This document shows, one piece after another, positions 16,529 through 23,037 of a stretch of 23,301 nucleotides of DNA. Position 1 is the first letter of the stretch. Every line of letters begins with the position of its first letter. The stretch covers positions 1-23,301 of the IMG/VR virus record IMGVR_UViG_3300042343_001610; one strand, written 5' to 3'. The translations under genes were made by a program, and so were the position numbers. Source of the stretch: a virus. The notes beneath the pieces are model-generated. The model saw only the letters and a list, made by a program, of their open reading frames with translations, searched no databases and was not told where the DNA came from.

Positions 16529-17709
16529 TACGCAGCTTCCTTAGCAAATTCGTAGTAAGCAAACTCACCCCATGGAGGAACAATTTTGTCATTACCATGA
16601 ATAATAAACACTGTGTCGCAATACCCTTCGTCACCCCAACTACCAAATGGATAACCGTCTGTAAACATAATAAACTTTTTAGGTTGAATATCATGTTCTT
16701 TCATGTAATCCCAGTTTGCATCAAACTCTGTACCACCACCGCCTTTTGGCTGATATTCATCAAACTCTGTAATAGTATAAGCGTTATAATCAGCTTCGTT
16801 ATACACTTGCGTATCAAAGCACCATAGTTTAATGTTAAAATCTTGATACTCTTGCATAATACCTTTGATCTCACTTAAAAAATCTCTAGCTTGATCATCG
16901 CCAATTGAGCCAGACATATCAATTGCAACGCAAATATCAATTGTTTCGTCATAGTTAGTACCTGGCAAAATAGCGTTCATGTGCCAACCTTTTCTGTTAG
17001 GCCGCATAAAAGAAAAGTCATTTTTAATAGTACTTTGAATTTGCTGACGTAAAATTTCACGCCAGTTCATTTTAGGTTCAGTAAGCTCTTTAATCATACG
17101 TGAAACACTAGCTGGCGTATTGCCGGCACCTGCAGCTTGTGCAGCAGCCATAGTAGCCTCACGTATCTCATCACGAATCTTTTTTAGTTCGTCTTTAGTA
17201 TACTGAGGACGACCGCTACCGTTAGGATTACTTTCCCAATCAATGTGTTCATCAAGCATTTGACCTAATTTGCTAAGTGAATCTTCATCAAACTCATCCA
17301 TTAGTTTGTCATAAATTTCTTCAGAACCCATACCGTAATAATCTGGATTATGAAAGATTTTAATAGCAGGAGGTGGTTCGCCAATTTTATCACGAACCAT
17401 TTGACCATTAACATTATAGTCACATGCAATGTTAAAGATTTTAGGATTACGACCATCTCTACGTGACATATGATCAAACACGTTATGGAGAATCTCATGG
17501 CCAATAACAAATTCAATTTGTTTTACAGTTAATGGTTCAAAAAAATCACGATTATAAAAAATAGAACGGCCGTCAGTTGCTGCAGTTGGACACCAATCTG
17601 ATCCGTCTACAATTTTTAAACGTGTAGCCATATTACCAAAAAATGGATGGCGTAACAATAATCCTACGCGAGCTACAATAATTTTATCAACAATTGAATC
17701 TAGAGCCAT
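16528..17709 (-). CDS. Putative metallopeptidase-fold protein with C-terminal VWA domain, partner of the MoxR ATPase (393 aa)
   Basis: The N-terminal half is of the predicted metal-dependent peptidase type (DUF2201 family): H71-E-I-L-H75 gives a zinc-binding HExxH, followed by N-x-A-x-D-Y-x-V-N (93-101). The C-terminal part is a VWA domain with a complete MIDAS: D264-M-S-G-S-I-G, Thr328 in G-G-G-G-T-E-F, and Asp351 in F-T-D-G. A helical, Ala/Gln-rich linker lies around 170-210. In cells, VWA proteins of this kind work with MoxR AAA+ ATPases on protein or metal-cofactor maturation; the ATPase gene is immediately upstream. The ATG at 17709 has AAGGA upstream, and a consensus promoter lies in the preceding gap. 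Whether the peptidase site is active is not known. Confidence 0.88.
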   Translation of the reverse strand: MALDSIVDKIIVARVGLLLRHPFFGNMATRLKIVDGSDWCPTAATDGRSIFYNRDFFEPLTVKQIEFVIGHEILHNVFDHMSRRDGRNPKIFNIACDYNVNGQMVRDKIGEPPPAIKIFHNPDYYGMGSEEIYDKLMDEFDEDSLSKLGQMLDEHIDWESNPNGSGRPQYTKDELKKIRDEIREATMAAAQAAGAGNTPASVSRMIKELTEPKMNWREILRQQIQSTIKNDFSFMRPNRKGWHMNAILPGTNYDETIDICVAIDMSGSIGDDQARDFLSEIKGIMQEYQDFNIKLWCFDTQVYNEADYNAYTITEFDEYQPKGGGGTEFDANWDYMKEHDIQPKKFIMFTDGYPFGSWGDEGYCDTVFIIHGNDKIVPPWGEFAYYEFAKEAA

Positions 17710-17742
17710 AAATAAATCCTTAAAAAGTTATAATAAGTGTAA

Positions 17743-17771
17743 AGTATAACACCGCCTTGCGGCGGTGTCAA
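17743..17771 (-). promoter_or_regulatory. Sigma70-type promoter with palindrome filling the spacer, upstream of the VWA gene
   Basis: On the minus strand TTGACA (17771-17766) is followed by a 17-nt spacer and TATACT (17748-17743), 11 of 12 consensus matches. Transcription would start near 17736, giving a leader of about 26 nt with an AAGGA ribosome site. The spacer and the edge of the -35 box form a perfect 8-bp inverted repeat, ACACCGCC / GGCGGTGT, around GCAA (17749-17768). As DNA it could be an operator; as RNA read through from the MoxR gene it would be a stable GNRA tetraloop hairpin. No T-run follows, so it is not a good intrinsic terminator. Confidence 0.7.
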
Positions 17772-17782
17772 CTGTTTTGATA

Positions 17783-18874
17783 TTACTGACCGCTTGCTGC
17801 GTTAATATATTTGCCATACTTACGATGGAAATCGTCAAAACATTCAATTTCATCTGGCTCTAATGGTAACTTGTATTGGCATAATGCAAGTTTAGTACCC
17901 ATAATTGCAATCTCTGTTTCAAAATTGTTCATCATAAATAAGAAGTAGTTGTTAACTTGATCATTCCAGTTAGGCACTTTTTTACTAGCAGCCTCTTTTA
18001 ACTCGTAGCATAAGCTAATAGTTAATGAGTACATTGCCGAAATCTCTTTAGTTTCACATTTTGTAATTTTACCGTCAAGTACTGCGCGTGGATCAGGCAA
18101 TTTACTTGCAAACTGTCTATGTGCCATAAACTTAATACCAAGTCCTTCACCAATTGAACCTGCAACTAAGTCAGCTAATGTGTCAGCGTCAACATCGTTG
18201 TCTTCAATTAATTCACTTACAAAGCTCCATGAGCGCGGAGTAGCAAATGCACGTGAACTTGATTTAGTATCAAATGTATATAAGTCCTGTTTGCTTGCTG
18301 TTAAGAAGCCAACTACATCTGGATGAATGTTGTTTTCTGTAGCCCAGTCAAAGTAATCATCCCAGTCAACAGCCATTTCTAAATGCACAAATCTGTTAGC
18401 AAGTGGAGCTGGCATGCGATAAGTAACACCTTTGTCTGTTTCTCTGTTACCAGCAGCAACAATTACAACATTTTCTGGCAATTCATATTGACCAACACGA
18501 CGATTTAAAATAAGCTGATAAGCAGCAGCTTGGACACTAGGTGCAGCAGAATTCATCTCATCTAAAAACAAAATGATGCTTTTGTGTTTTGCAGCAAACG
18601 CTTTGCTAGGAAGTTCTGAAGGCGGAGCCCATACCATTGTTTGGTCTACTGAATCAAAGTATGGAATACCTTTAATATCTGTTGGTTCCCATAAACTTAA
18701 TCGCACGTCAATTACATGTGCAGTTAACTCACTACCTAATTGTTTAATAATATCAGATTTACCAATGCCTGGAGGACCCCAAATAAAGATTGGACGTTTG
18801 CTGTTAAACGCTTTACGTAAGCATTTTTTAGCATTTCTAGGACCGACTGTACGTGAAGTGATTTCGTTGCTCAT
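17783..18874 (-). CDS. MoxR-type AAA+ ATPase (363 aa)
   Basis: Numbered from the ATG at 18874, it shows Walker A G33-P-P-G-I-G-K-S40, Walker B I-L-F-L-D-E-M-N (101-108), sensor 1 A-G-N (141-143) and N160-R161-F as the arginine-finger region. The layout, with the R-L-S-L-W-E-P-T-D-I-K-G segment between Walker A and B, fits MoxR/RavA-type AAA+ proteins. These act as chaperone-like remodelling ATPases with a VWA partner, encoded next downstream. The start at 18874 is chosen because GAGGA stands 9 nt before it; the in-frame ATG at 18889 lacks a ribosome site. A perfect-consensus promoter lies about 95 nt upstream. Known phage roles are not established. Confidence 0.88.
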   Translation of the reverse strand: MSNEITSRTVGPRNAKKCLRKAFNSKRPIFIWGPPGIGKSDIIKQLGSELTAHVIDVRLSLWEPTDIKGIPYFDSVDQTMVWAPPSELPSKAFAAKHKSIILFLDEMNSAAPSVQAAAYQLILNRRVGQYELPENVVIVAAGNRETDKGVTYRMPAPLANRFVHLEMAVDWDDYFDWATENNIHPDVVGFLTASKQDLYTFDTKSSSRAFATPRSWSFVSELIEDNDVDADTLADLVAGSIGEGLGIKFMAHRQFASKLPDPRAVLDGKITKCETKEISAMYSLTISLCYELKEAASKKVPNWNDQVNNYFLFMMNNFETEIAIMGTKLALCQYKLPLEPDEIECFDDFHRKYGKYINAASGQ

Positions 18875-18957
18875 AGTGTAATTCCTCATAGTGAGTTAAA
18901 AAATAAAGTTAAATATAATAAGTAAGCATTTTGTAAATGTTGCGTTGCTAACTAACT

Positions 18958-18994
18958 ATGCTGCATATTATACAGCATTTTTAATTAATGTCAA
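18958..18994 (-). promoter_or_regulatory. Perfect sigma70 promoter with inverted repeat across the -10 box, upstream of the MoxR gene
   Basis: On the minus strand TTGACA (18994-18989), 16-nt spacer, TATAAT (18972-18967): 12 of 12 consensus bases. The start site would be near 18960, giving a leader of about 85 nt. The arms ATGCTG and CAGCAT (18978-18973 and 18963-18958) flank the -10 box symmetrically and cover the expected start site, an operator-like layout. The region lies in the only gap over 100 nt in the minus-strand block (18875-19001); nothing else was seen in it. Confidence 0.8.
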
Positions 18995-19001
18995 CTATTT
19001 T

Positions 19002-19391
19002 TTATAAGTTGTTTTGCCTATCTTTCATTGCTTTTAATAAACCATATTTACGAATGTCGTCTGAGAAAAAGTAAAGTTCAAATCCTTTTCGTTCATTAAA
19101 CACTGTTATACTTTTAAATGTTAAGTAGTACGGACAATCTAAATACCGTTCTAAAAAAATAATAGTTTGTGGACTAAGTTCTATTGCATCTGTAAATGGA
19201 ATCTCGTATGCTTTGAGATCTAGTGTATTAGTTAGAAATTCAAATCCATCATCAGACAGACGAAGCGCGTTGAGTTTTCCTACACGAGTTGATTGCCACC
19301 ACTTACGCGAATACAGTTTTACATTAGCGTCGTCGTGACTTTTGCCCCATTGATCTAAAAATATTTTTGTTAATGCAGATTGTGTAATCAT
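19002..19391 (-). CDS. Conserved hypothetical phage protein (129 aa)
   Basis: The protein contains R-L-S-D-D-G-F-E-F-L-T-N-T-L, a central P-F-T-D-A-I-E-L-S-P-Q-T-I-I-F-L-E-R-Y-L-D-C-P-Y-Y-L and a C-terminal F-F-S-D-D-I-R-K-Y-G. I recall comparable sequences as unnamed proteins of T4-like marine phages. No catalytic motif, membrane segment or signal peptide is visible. Its ATG overlaps the stop of the 91-aa gene (ATGA, 4 nt), so the two are likely translated together. Confidence 0.7.
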   Translation of the reverse strand: MITQSALTKIFLDQWGKSHDDANVKLYSRKWWQSTRVGKLNALRLSDDGFEFLTNTLDLKAYEIPFTDAIELSPQTIIFLERYLDCPYYLTFKSITVFNERKGFELYFFSDDIRKYGLLKAMKDRQNNL

Positions 19392-19663
19392 CGCACTATA
19401 ACCCCTTTAGTTAGCTTTACAACAACGAAATCGTCGCACTTAAACGTAGTGTTTAGCTTTTTAGCTAAGTTGTGTGCATGCCCGGGATTTGAGAAACTAA
19501 CTTTTTTATACTTGTTGCCAATTTGTTTTGAAGATGATTTTAAATTAAATGGTTCATCTTTATAAACAACTGCCCATATAGCGTCAGCTTCTAAAATCTG
19601 GTCTAATTGATTAGTACTTGGGTCAAGATATTCTAGTAATATACGCGGTTTTGGTCGTGACAT
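19388..19663 (-). CDS. Conserved hypothetical phage protein (91 aa)
   Basis: The ATG has the best ribosome site of the window, AGGAGG five nt upstream (19674-19669). The sequence runs S-R-P-K-P-R-I-L-L-E-Y, L-E-A-D-A-I-W-A-V-V-Y, P-F-N-L-K and K-K-V-S-F-S-N-P-G-H-A-H-N-L-A-K-K-L-N. The last pattern is one I associate with small unnamed proteins of marine T4-like phages. A late-type promoter motif lies in the 31-nt gap upstream, and the strong ribosome site suggests high expression. Function unknown. Confidence 0.72.
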   Translation of the reverse strand: MSRPKPRILLEYLDPSTNQLDQILEADAIWAVVYKDEPFNLKSSSKQIGNKYKKVSFSNPGHAHNLAKKLNTTFKCDDFVVVKLTKGVIVR

Positions 19664-19686
19664 AATGTCCTCCTATTAACTACGTA

Positions 19687-19694
19687 TATTTATC
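19687..19694 (-). promoter_or_regulatory. T4-type late promoter candidate (GATAAATA) on the minus strand
   Basis: The octamer follows directly after the stop codon of the 82-aa gene and precedes the AGGAGG-led 91-aa gene by 23 nt, the same geometry as the plus-strand late motifs. No matching -35 was found. If real, the 91-aa and 129-aa genes would be expressed late, unlike most of the minus-strand block. Confidence 0.4.
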
Positions 19695-19943
19695 TTACTT
19701 TTCCTCTCCAAAGAACCCACTATCAAGATTAACCGTGATTACTTCACTGCTTTGTTGTGTTTTTAACGCGTCTAACAACGCTTCGTAGTCTCGATTAATT
19801 TGAGCTAATATTTCAGTTAGTGCTAGATTAAGTAACCTAGCTTGTTGTATAGGAATCTTTACTTCTTTTTGCTGAGAAAGTTCAGCTGCGCGTAATAATT
19901 GCGCAAATTGTGATATTGGTATAGTATTAATCGTTTTTTGCAT
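19695..19943 (-). CDS. Small hypothetical phage protein, helical (82 aa)
   Basis: The sequence is mostly amphipathic helix: P-I-S-Q-F-A-Q-L-L-R-A-A-E-L-S-Q-Q-K-E-V, then A-R-L-L-N-L-A-L-T-E-I-L and D-Y-E-A-L-L-D-A-L. It ends with V-N-L-D-S-G-F-F-G. The start overlaps the upstream gene by 17 nt and its ribosome site is weak, so translation may depend on the upstream gene. No family with a known function is recognised; a protein-protein interaction role would fit, but is only a guess. Confidence 0.6.
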   Translation of the reverse strand: MQKTINTIPISQFAQLLRAAELSQQKEVKIPIQQARLLNLALTEILAQINRDYEALLDALKTQQSSEVITVNLDSGFFGEEK

Positions 19944-20412
19944 TTGATAGCACCATTTTCATTTCTATTTCTGATTTAAAAGGACCTTTATGATCGTTGC
20001 GTTCGATAGTTATTACTTTAGGACAGAAACTTTTAACCCACCCTTTTTCAAATTTAATAATATAATACCCCGCACAATATAGACTTTTACTTTGATCACT
20101 TTTAGTAAATAACGGTAGTTTACGTCTAACATCATACACTGAGTTATAAGGTACACAACTAGTTGGATATCCGTAACATTCATTTTGTGTAGATGCAGAT
20201 ATCTTTACATTATGTTTAGATAAAAAGAAATTCTCACCAAATTGGGTAGTTAATTCTTCTTCTTTATCAAATAATAATTCGCCATCTGTGTTACTTAGCA
20301 CGTACTTGTCGTTATCTTTTTTATGTAATGTAGCAACTTTTAGACCGTCTTGTTCAATAATCCAAAATTTACCGTCTATAATTGGTTTTGCGTATATTTC
20401 AATTTCTACCAT
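19927..20412 (-). CDS. Conserved marine-phage protein of unknown function (161 aa)
   Basis: Strongly patterned sequence: A-K-P-I-I-D-G-K-F-W-I-I-E-Q-D-G near the start, F-G-E-N-F-F-L, then E-C-Y-G-Y-P-T-S-C-V-P-Y-N-S-V-Y-D-V-R-R-K-L-P-L-F-T-K-S and S-K-S-L-Y-C-A-G-Y-Y-I-I-K-F (quoted as separate blocks). I recognise these blocks from unnamed proteins common in T4-like cyanophages. Three conserved Cys lie in the middle and one near the end, so a metal or nucleic-acid site is possible. The gene overlaps its upstream neighbour by 7 nt and the downstream one by 17 nt. Confidence 0.75.
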   Translation of the reverse strand: MVEIEIYAKPIIDGKFWIIEQDGLKVATLHKKDNDKYVLSNTDGELLFDKEEELTTQFGENFFLSKHNVKISASTQNECYGYPTSCVPYNSVYDVRRKLPLFTKSDQSKSLYCAGYYIIKFEKGWVKSFCPKVITIERNDHKGPFKSEIEMKMVLSNAKND

Positions 20413-20606
20413 GTATCTACACCTGTAATCTCAACAGTTTGTGTAGTAGCAACACCATTTACTACATACGGAAATGAAATAGCTAATATGTAACCGATAC
20501 CACTATTGTTATCATACGCTACGTCAATCTTTTCCACCTCTGGAAATTTTTCTAAAACTGCTAAAATTTCAAGTAGTTCTTCTTTTTGTAATGTAATTTT
20601 TTTCAT
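20406..20606 (-). CDS. Small hypothetical protein (66 aa)
   Basis: The start is set at the ATG at 20606, one base after the stop of the exonuclease gene (TAATATG); a longer frame from 20666 would lie inside that gene. The protein begins M-K-K-I-T-L-Q-K-E-E-L-L-E-I-L, followed by F-P-E-V-E-K-I-D-V and a beta-rich end. It has a helix-then-strands layout with no recognised domain. Because no ribosome site is evident, it probably relies on ribosomes finishing the exonuclease gene. Confidence 0.6.
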   Translation of the reverse strand: MKKITLQKEELLEILAVLEKFPEVEKIDVAYDNNSGIGYILAISFPYVVNGVATTQTVEITGVDTW

Positions 20607-20607
20607 A

Positions 20608-21594
20608 TTATTGTTTTGTATAGTTAGCTTGAAATGGAATGCAATATTGCTGTATGCTATCAACAATACGTTTCATATCATAAGACTGACAAAACTTCAT
20701 CATGCGTACACCTACTTGTGAAATCTCTTTAGGTTTAGCATTTTCATTAATGGTGTCTTCAATAATCTTACGTATGTCAGCCGGTTGTTGTGTTAAATCG
20801 ATTAACGTTCTATTACGTTCGTAATCATCTAATACTCGATGTTCTTTACCATTGTGATCAGTCCATCGTTGTAACAAAAAGTTGTTCCATGAATATCCTT
20901 TAGAGTGTCTGTCTTCAAATGCTTCTGTTAAGCCTACTTTTTTTGTAGTGCCTTTTGTTCTAGCACCAGGATATGCTGAAAACACGTTATCACTAGTGTC
21001 ACCACGAACACATTTCTCAAATAACATCCATTCGGGATCAAACGGTAGCTTATTTTCGCCAGTTTTCTTATCTTTAATGGGTTTGCCTTTAGCATCAAAG
21101 TATCCTTGGTGTGTGATATGATGATCAGCAACACCGTTATATTGACTAACTGTAGGACTAATTAGTTGCTGAAAGTCGGTATCTGTACTAAAGATAATAT
21201 GGTTGTCGTCCGGATGCATTTGAATAAATCCGGCAATTAAATCATCTGCTTCTAACCGTGGATGTTGTAATACTGTACAGTTAGTTTTTTCACGTACAAA
21301 CTCACAAAACTCGTTAAATGCCTCCCAGAATATTTTATCTTCTTCTTGCTCTTTAACAGTCATTGCTTGTCGTACCTCAGTACGGTTGCGTTTGTATGGT
21401 TCATAAAAATCCTTACGCCAGCTACGCCCTTCTAAACAAAATACAACGTGGTGACCGTCAAAATCATTCCATGTTTTCTTAATGCCATTAAACATAATAT
21501 GTAACGCCATGCCTAACTTAAGGTCGTCACTTCCTTTAACAGAATATCGCGCTCTAGCAAAAAGATTTGCAGTGTCTACTTCAATAAATGCCAT
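20608..21594 (-). CDS. RNase H / 5'-3' exonuclease of the T4 Rnh (FEN-like) type (328 aa)
   Basis: The protein has the acidic metal-site pattern of the 5'-nuclease family: Asp7 in I-E-V-D-T-A-N, Arg/Lys-rich Y-K-R-N-R at 67-71, E-A-D-D at 115-118, S-T-D-T-D-F-Q-Q-L at 136-144 and R-G-D-T-S-D-N at 197-203. The length is close to T4 RNase H. T4 RNase H removes RNA primers and short flaps from lagging-strand fragments, so this gene probably serves phage DNA replication. A usual helix-hairpin-helix DNA-binding motif is not clear after residue 203; the K-G-T-T-K-K-V-G stretch may mark it. Ribosome site AGAGGA stands before the ATG. The 53-aa gene lies just upstream. Confidence 0.85.
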   Translation of the reverse strand: MAFIEVDTANLFARARYSVKGSDDLKLGMALHIMFNGIKKTWNDFDGHHVVFCLEGRSWRKDFYEPYKRNRTEVRQAMTVKEQEEDKIFWEAFNEFCEFVREKTNCTVLQHPRLEADDLIAGFIQMHPDDNHIIFSTDTDFQQLISPTVSQYNGVADHHITHQGYFDAKGKPIKDKKTGENKLPFDPEWMLFEKCVRGDTSDNVFSAYPGARTKGTTKKVGLTEAFEDRHSKGYSWNNFLLQRWTDHNGKEHRVLDDYERNRTLIDLTQQPADIRKIIEDTINENAKPKEISQVGVRMMKFCQSYDMKRIVDSIQQYCIPFQANYTKQ

Positions 21595-21602
21595 TGTATC
21601 CT

Positions 21603-21764
21603 CTATTGTTGAAAGTTAAAAGTATATTCTGGTTTAACTATAAACTTTGCTTCCCACCCATTAACAGTAGGCCTAACATATTCTAATTTAATAGTAGGAT
21701 TGTTGTATAATACATCATAATTACCAGGCAGTTTTTTAGCCTGACCGCGTCCAATTGTACTCAT
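21603..21764 (-). CDS. Small hypothetical protein (53 aa)
   Basis: An ATG at 21764 with TAGGT upstream opens a 53-residue frame ending in TAG at 21603-21605. The gap between its neighbours is otherwise fully used by it: 8 nt separate it from the 141-aa gene, and its stop codon overlaps the AGAGG ribosome site of the exonuclease gene. The protein is basic at the start (M-S-T-I-G-R-G-Q-A-K-K-L-P-G-N-Y) and rich in Tyr and Asn, with no recognised family. The tight fit in the operon is the main support. Confidence 0.65.
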   Translation of the reverse strand: MSTIGRGQAKKLPGNYDVLYNNPTIKLEYVRPTVNGWEAKFIVKPEYTFNFQQ

Positions 21765-21772
21765 GTTGTTAC

Positions 21773-22198
21773 CTATTGTGTTTTGTTAATTTTAAGAAAT
21801 CCAAAATCTTGATCTGAGATATCAATGCCTTCTGCTGCTGCAGCATTGTAACAAATATCTCTGTACCAACGACCTACAATTTCATCTTCAGGATCACCGT
21901 CAAAGCCGTATCCTTCTTGTTTTAATTTTTCAATCCAATACTCATTCCAATCAATTTCAAAGAATCCATTTCTTACGTTATCCTTGTTAACTTTAAACCC
22001 AATAACATCAACCCACGGTTCGTGTCTTAATGTAGCTTTTTCTTTGTCTGTTAATGGTGCTTTTTCAATTGTTACTTTTTTAGCTTTAGCTTTAGGTTTA
22101 GCTTTTTGTTTAGCCTTAATTGCAGCCTGTACTTCTTGTTGATGTTTTAGTTCTGGATTTTCACCACCAAACACTTTTTTTATAAAATTTCCAAACAT
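21773..22198 (-). CDS. Conserved marine-phage protein with basic N-terminal region (141 aa)
   Basis: Residues about 26-45 are a Lys/Ala-rich stretch (A-K-Q-K-A-K-P-K-A-K-A-K-K), probably flexible and possibly nucleic-acid binding. The rest contains D-K-E-K-A-T-x-R-x-E-P-W-V-D-V, a G-F-F-E-I-D-W-N-E-Y-W-I segment and an acidic D-G-D-P-E-D-E-I-V-G-R-W-Y-R-D-I-C. I recall E-P-W/Y-V ... F-E-x-D-W-N ... C proteins as a conserved unnamed family in T4-like marine phages. It starts as TAATG with the end of queE, so the two are coupled. Function unknown. Confidence 0.72.
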   Translation of the reverse strand: MFGNFIKKVFGGENPELKHQQEVQAAIKAKQKAKPKAKAKKVTIEKAPLTDKEKATLRHEPWVDVIGFKVNKDNVRNGFFEIDWNEYWIEKLKQEGYGFDGDPEDEIVGRWYRDICYNAAAAEGIDISDQDFGFLKINKTQ

Positions 22199-23037
22199 TA
22201 TGTTCCCCAGTTATTGCCAAACAGCGGGAGGTGAAGTCTATCGCTGTATCTTAATCCGTGCTTTAATGCAAGTTCTGCTACTCGTCGATTATTAAGGTTG
22301 TATACATCAGTTACACCGCCTACTGGCATTAAGTAAATATCACCTCTAAATCCGTTGTCTTTATATAGCTGCATTACTTCAAGTGCTTCTGTTACATCGT
22401 CTTCGGATGCTACTACAAATTTTAAGAATGAACTATGACCTGAAAATTGATATTCTGTTACAATCTCAGGACGTATAGCTTTTTCTCTAGGCTCGCCACT
22501 TACACTTAGCTTAGGACTAACTGAAAACGTAGTTTGATACCGTCTTTCCATGTATAAGTAGTTTTCAAAATCTTGTAACAGTTCTTGTGTACCATTAGTT
22601 TCAAATGTAATGTTTTTTAAGTCTGCAAGTTTAGGATGTCTTAGTAATTCTGGATATATCTTTTGCCAACCTAATAGTAATGGTTCACCACCTGTAATAA
22701 CTAAGTGTACATTACCCCATTCGTTGTTAGGTAATAGCTCAATCATTTTAGCTGCAACTTCGTCTATTGACATAGTTGGACTTAAATGCTTAAATTTTGG
22801 ATGCCAACTTGCATAACTGTCACAGCCTGTAGTTACTAATGGTAGCTCGTCATATGAATGATATTGCACACCGTTATTAGCAATAGCATCTGCTTGTACG
22901 CTAAGTTCACCTTTAGGCATGCCAAACCCTTGACATTTAAAGTTGCAACCGTATGTACGTAAGAAGATGGACGGAACGCCCATAAAGCGTCCTTCACCTT
23001 GTAATGAGTAAAATAATTCCGATACTTTTAATGACAT
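22198..23037 (-). CDS. queE: 7-carboxy-7-deazaguanine synthase-like radical SAM protein (279 aa)
   Basis: QueE turns 6-carboxy-tetrahydropterin into 7-carboxy-7-deazaguanine, the first deazapurine on the route to preQ0, queuosine and 7-deazaguanine DNA modifications. The start L-F-Y-S-L-Q-G-E-G (8-16) and L-R-T-Y-G-C31-N-F-K-C35 are typical of QueE. G-G-E-P at 116-119 and E-T-N-G-T at 146-150 fit the SAM-binding strands. The third cluster cysteine appears to be C72 in G-C-D-S-Y, so the motif is CX3CX36C instead of CX3CX2C, because of an inserted G-F-G-M-P-K-G-E segment. Ribosome site AGGA precedes the ATG. No QueC, QueD or FolE gene is in this window, so the rest of the pathway must be elsewhere or in the host. 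Confidence 0.87.
   Translation of the reverse strand: MSLKVSELFYSLQGEGRFMGVPSIFLRTYGCNFKCQGFGMPKGELSVQADAIANNGVQYHSYDELPLVTTGCDSYASWHPKFKHLSPTMSIDEVAAKMIELLPNNEWGNVHLVITGGEPLLLGWQKIYPELLRHPKLADLKNITFETNGTQELLQDFENYLYMERRYQTTFSVSPKLSVSGEPREKAIRPEIVTEYQFSGHSSFLKFVVASEDDVTEALEVMQLYKDNGFRGDIYLMPVGGVTDVYNLNNRRVAELALKHGLRYSDRLHLPLFGNNWGT

Noticed and set aside
17749-17768. Hairpin read as an intrinsic terminator for the MoxR gene
   Set aside because: The stem is strong but neither strand has a T-run directly after it, and the arms coincide with a promoter spacer. Promoter/operator or mRNA hairpin fits better.
18958-18990. ATGCTG/CAGCAT hairpin followed by TTTTT as a plus-strand terminator
   Set aside because: It resembles a short terminator on the plus strand, but all genes around it are on the minus strand and the arms flank a perfect -10 box.
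21712-21720. TATAAT-like sequence near 21710
   Set aside because: It lies within the coding sequence of the 53-aa gene and has no matching -35 on the relevant strand at proper spacing.
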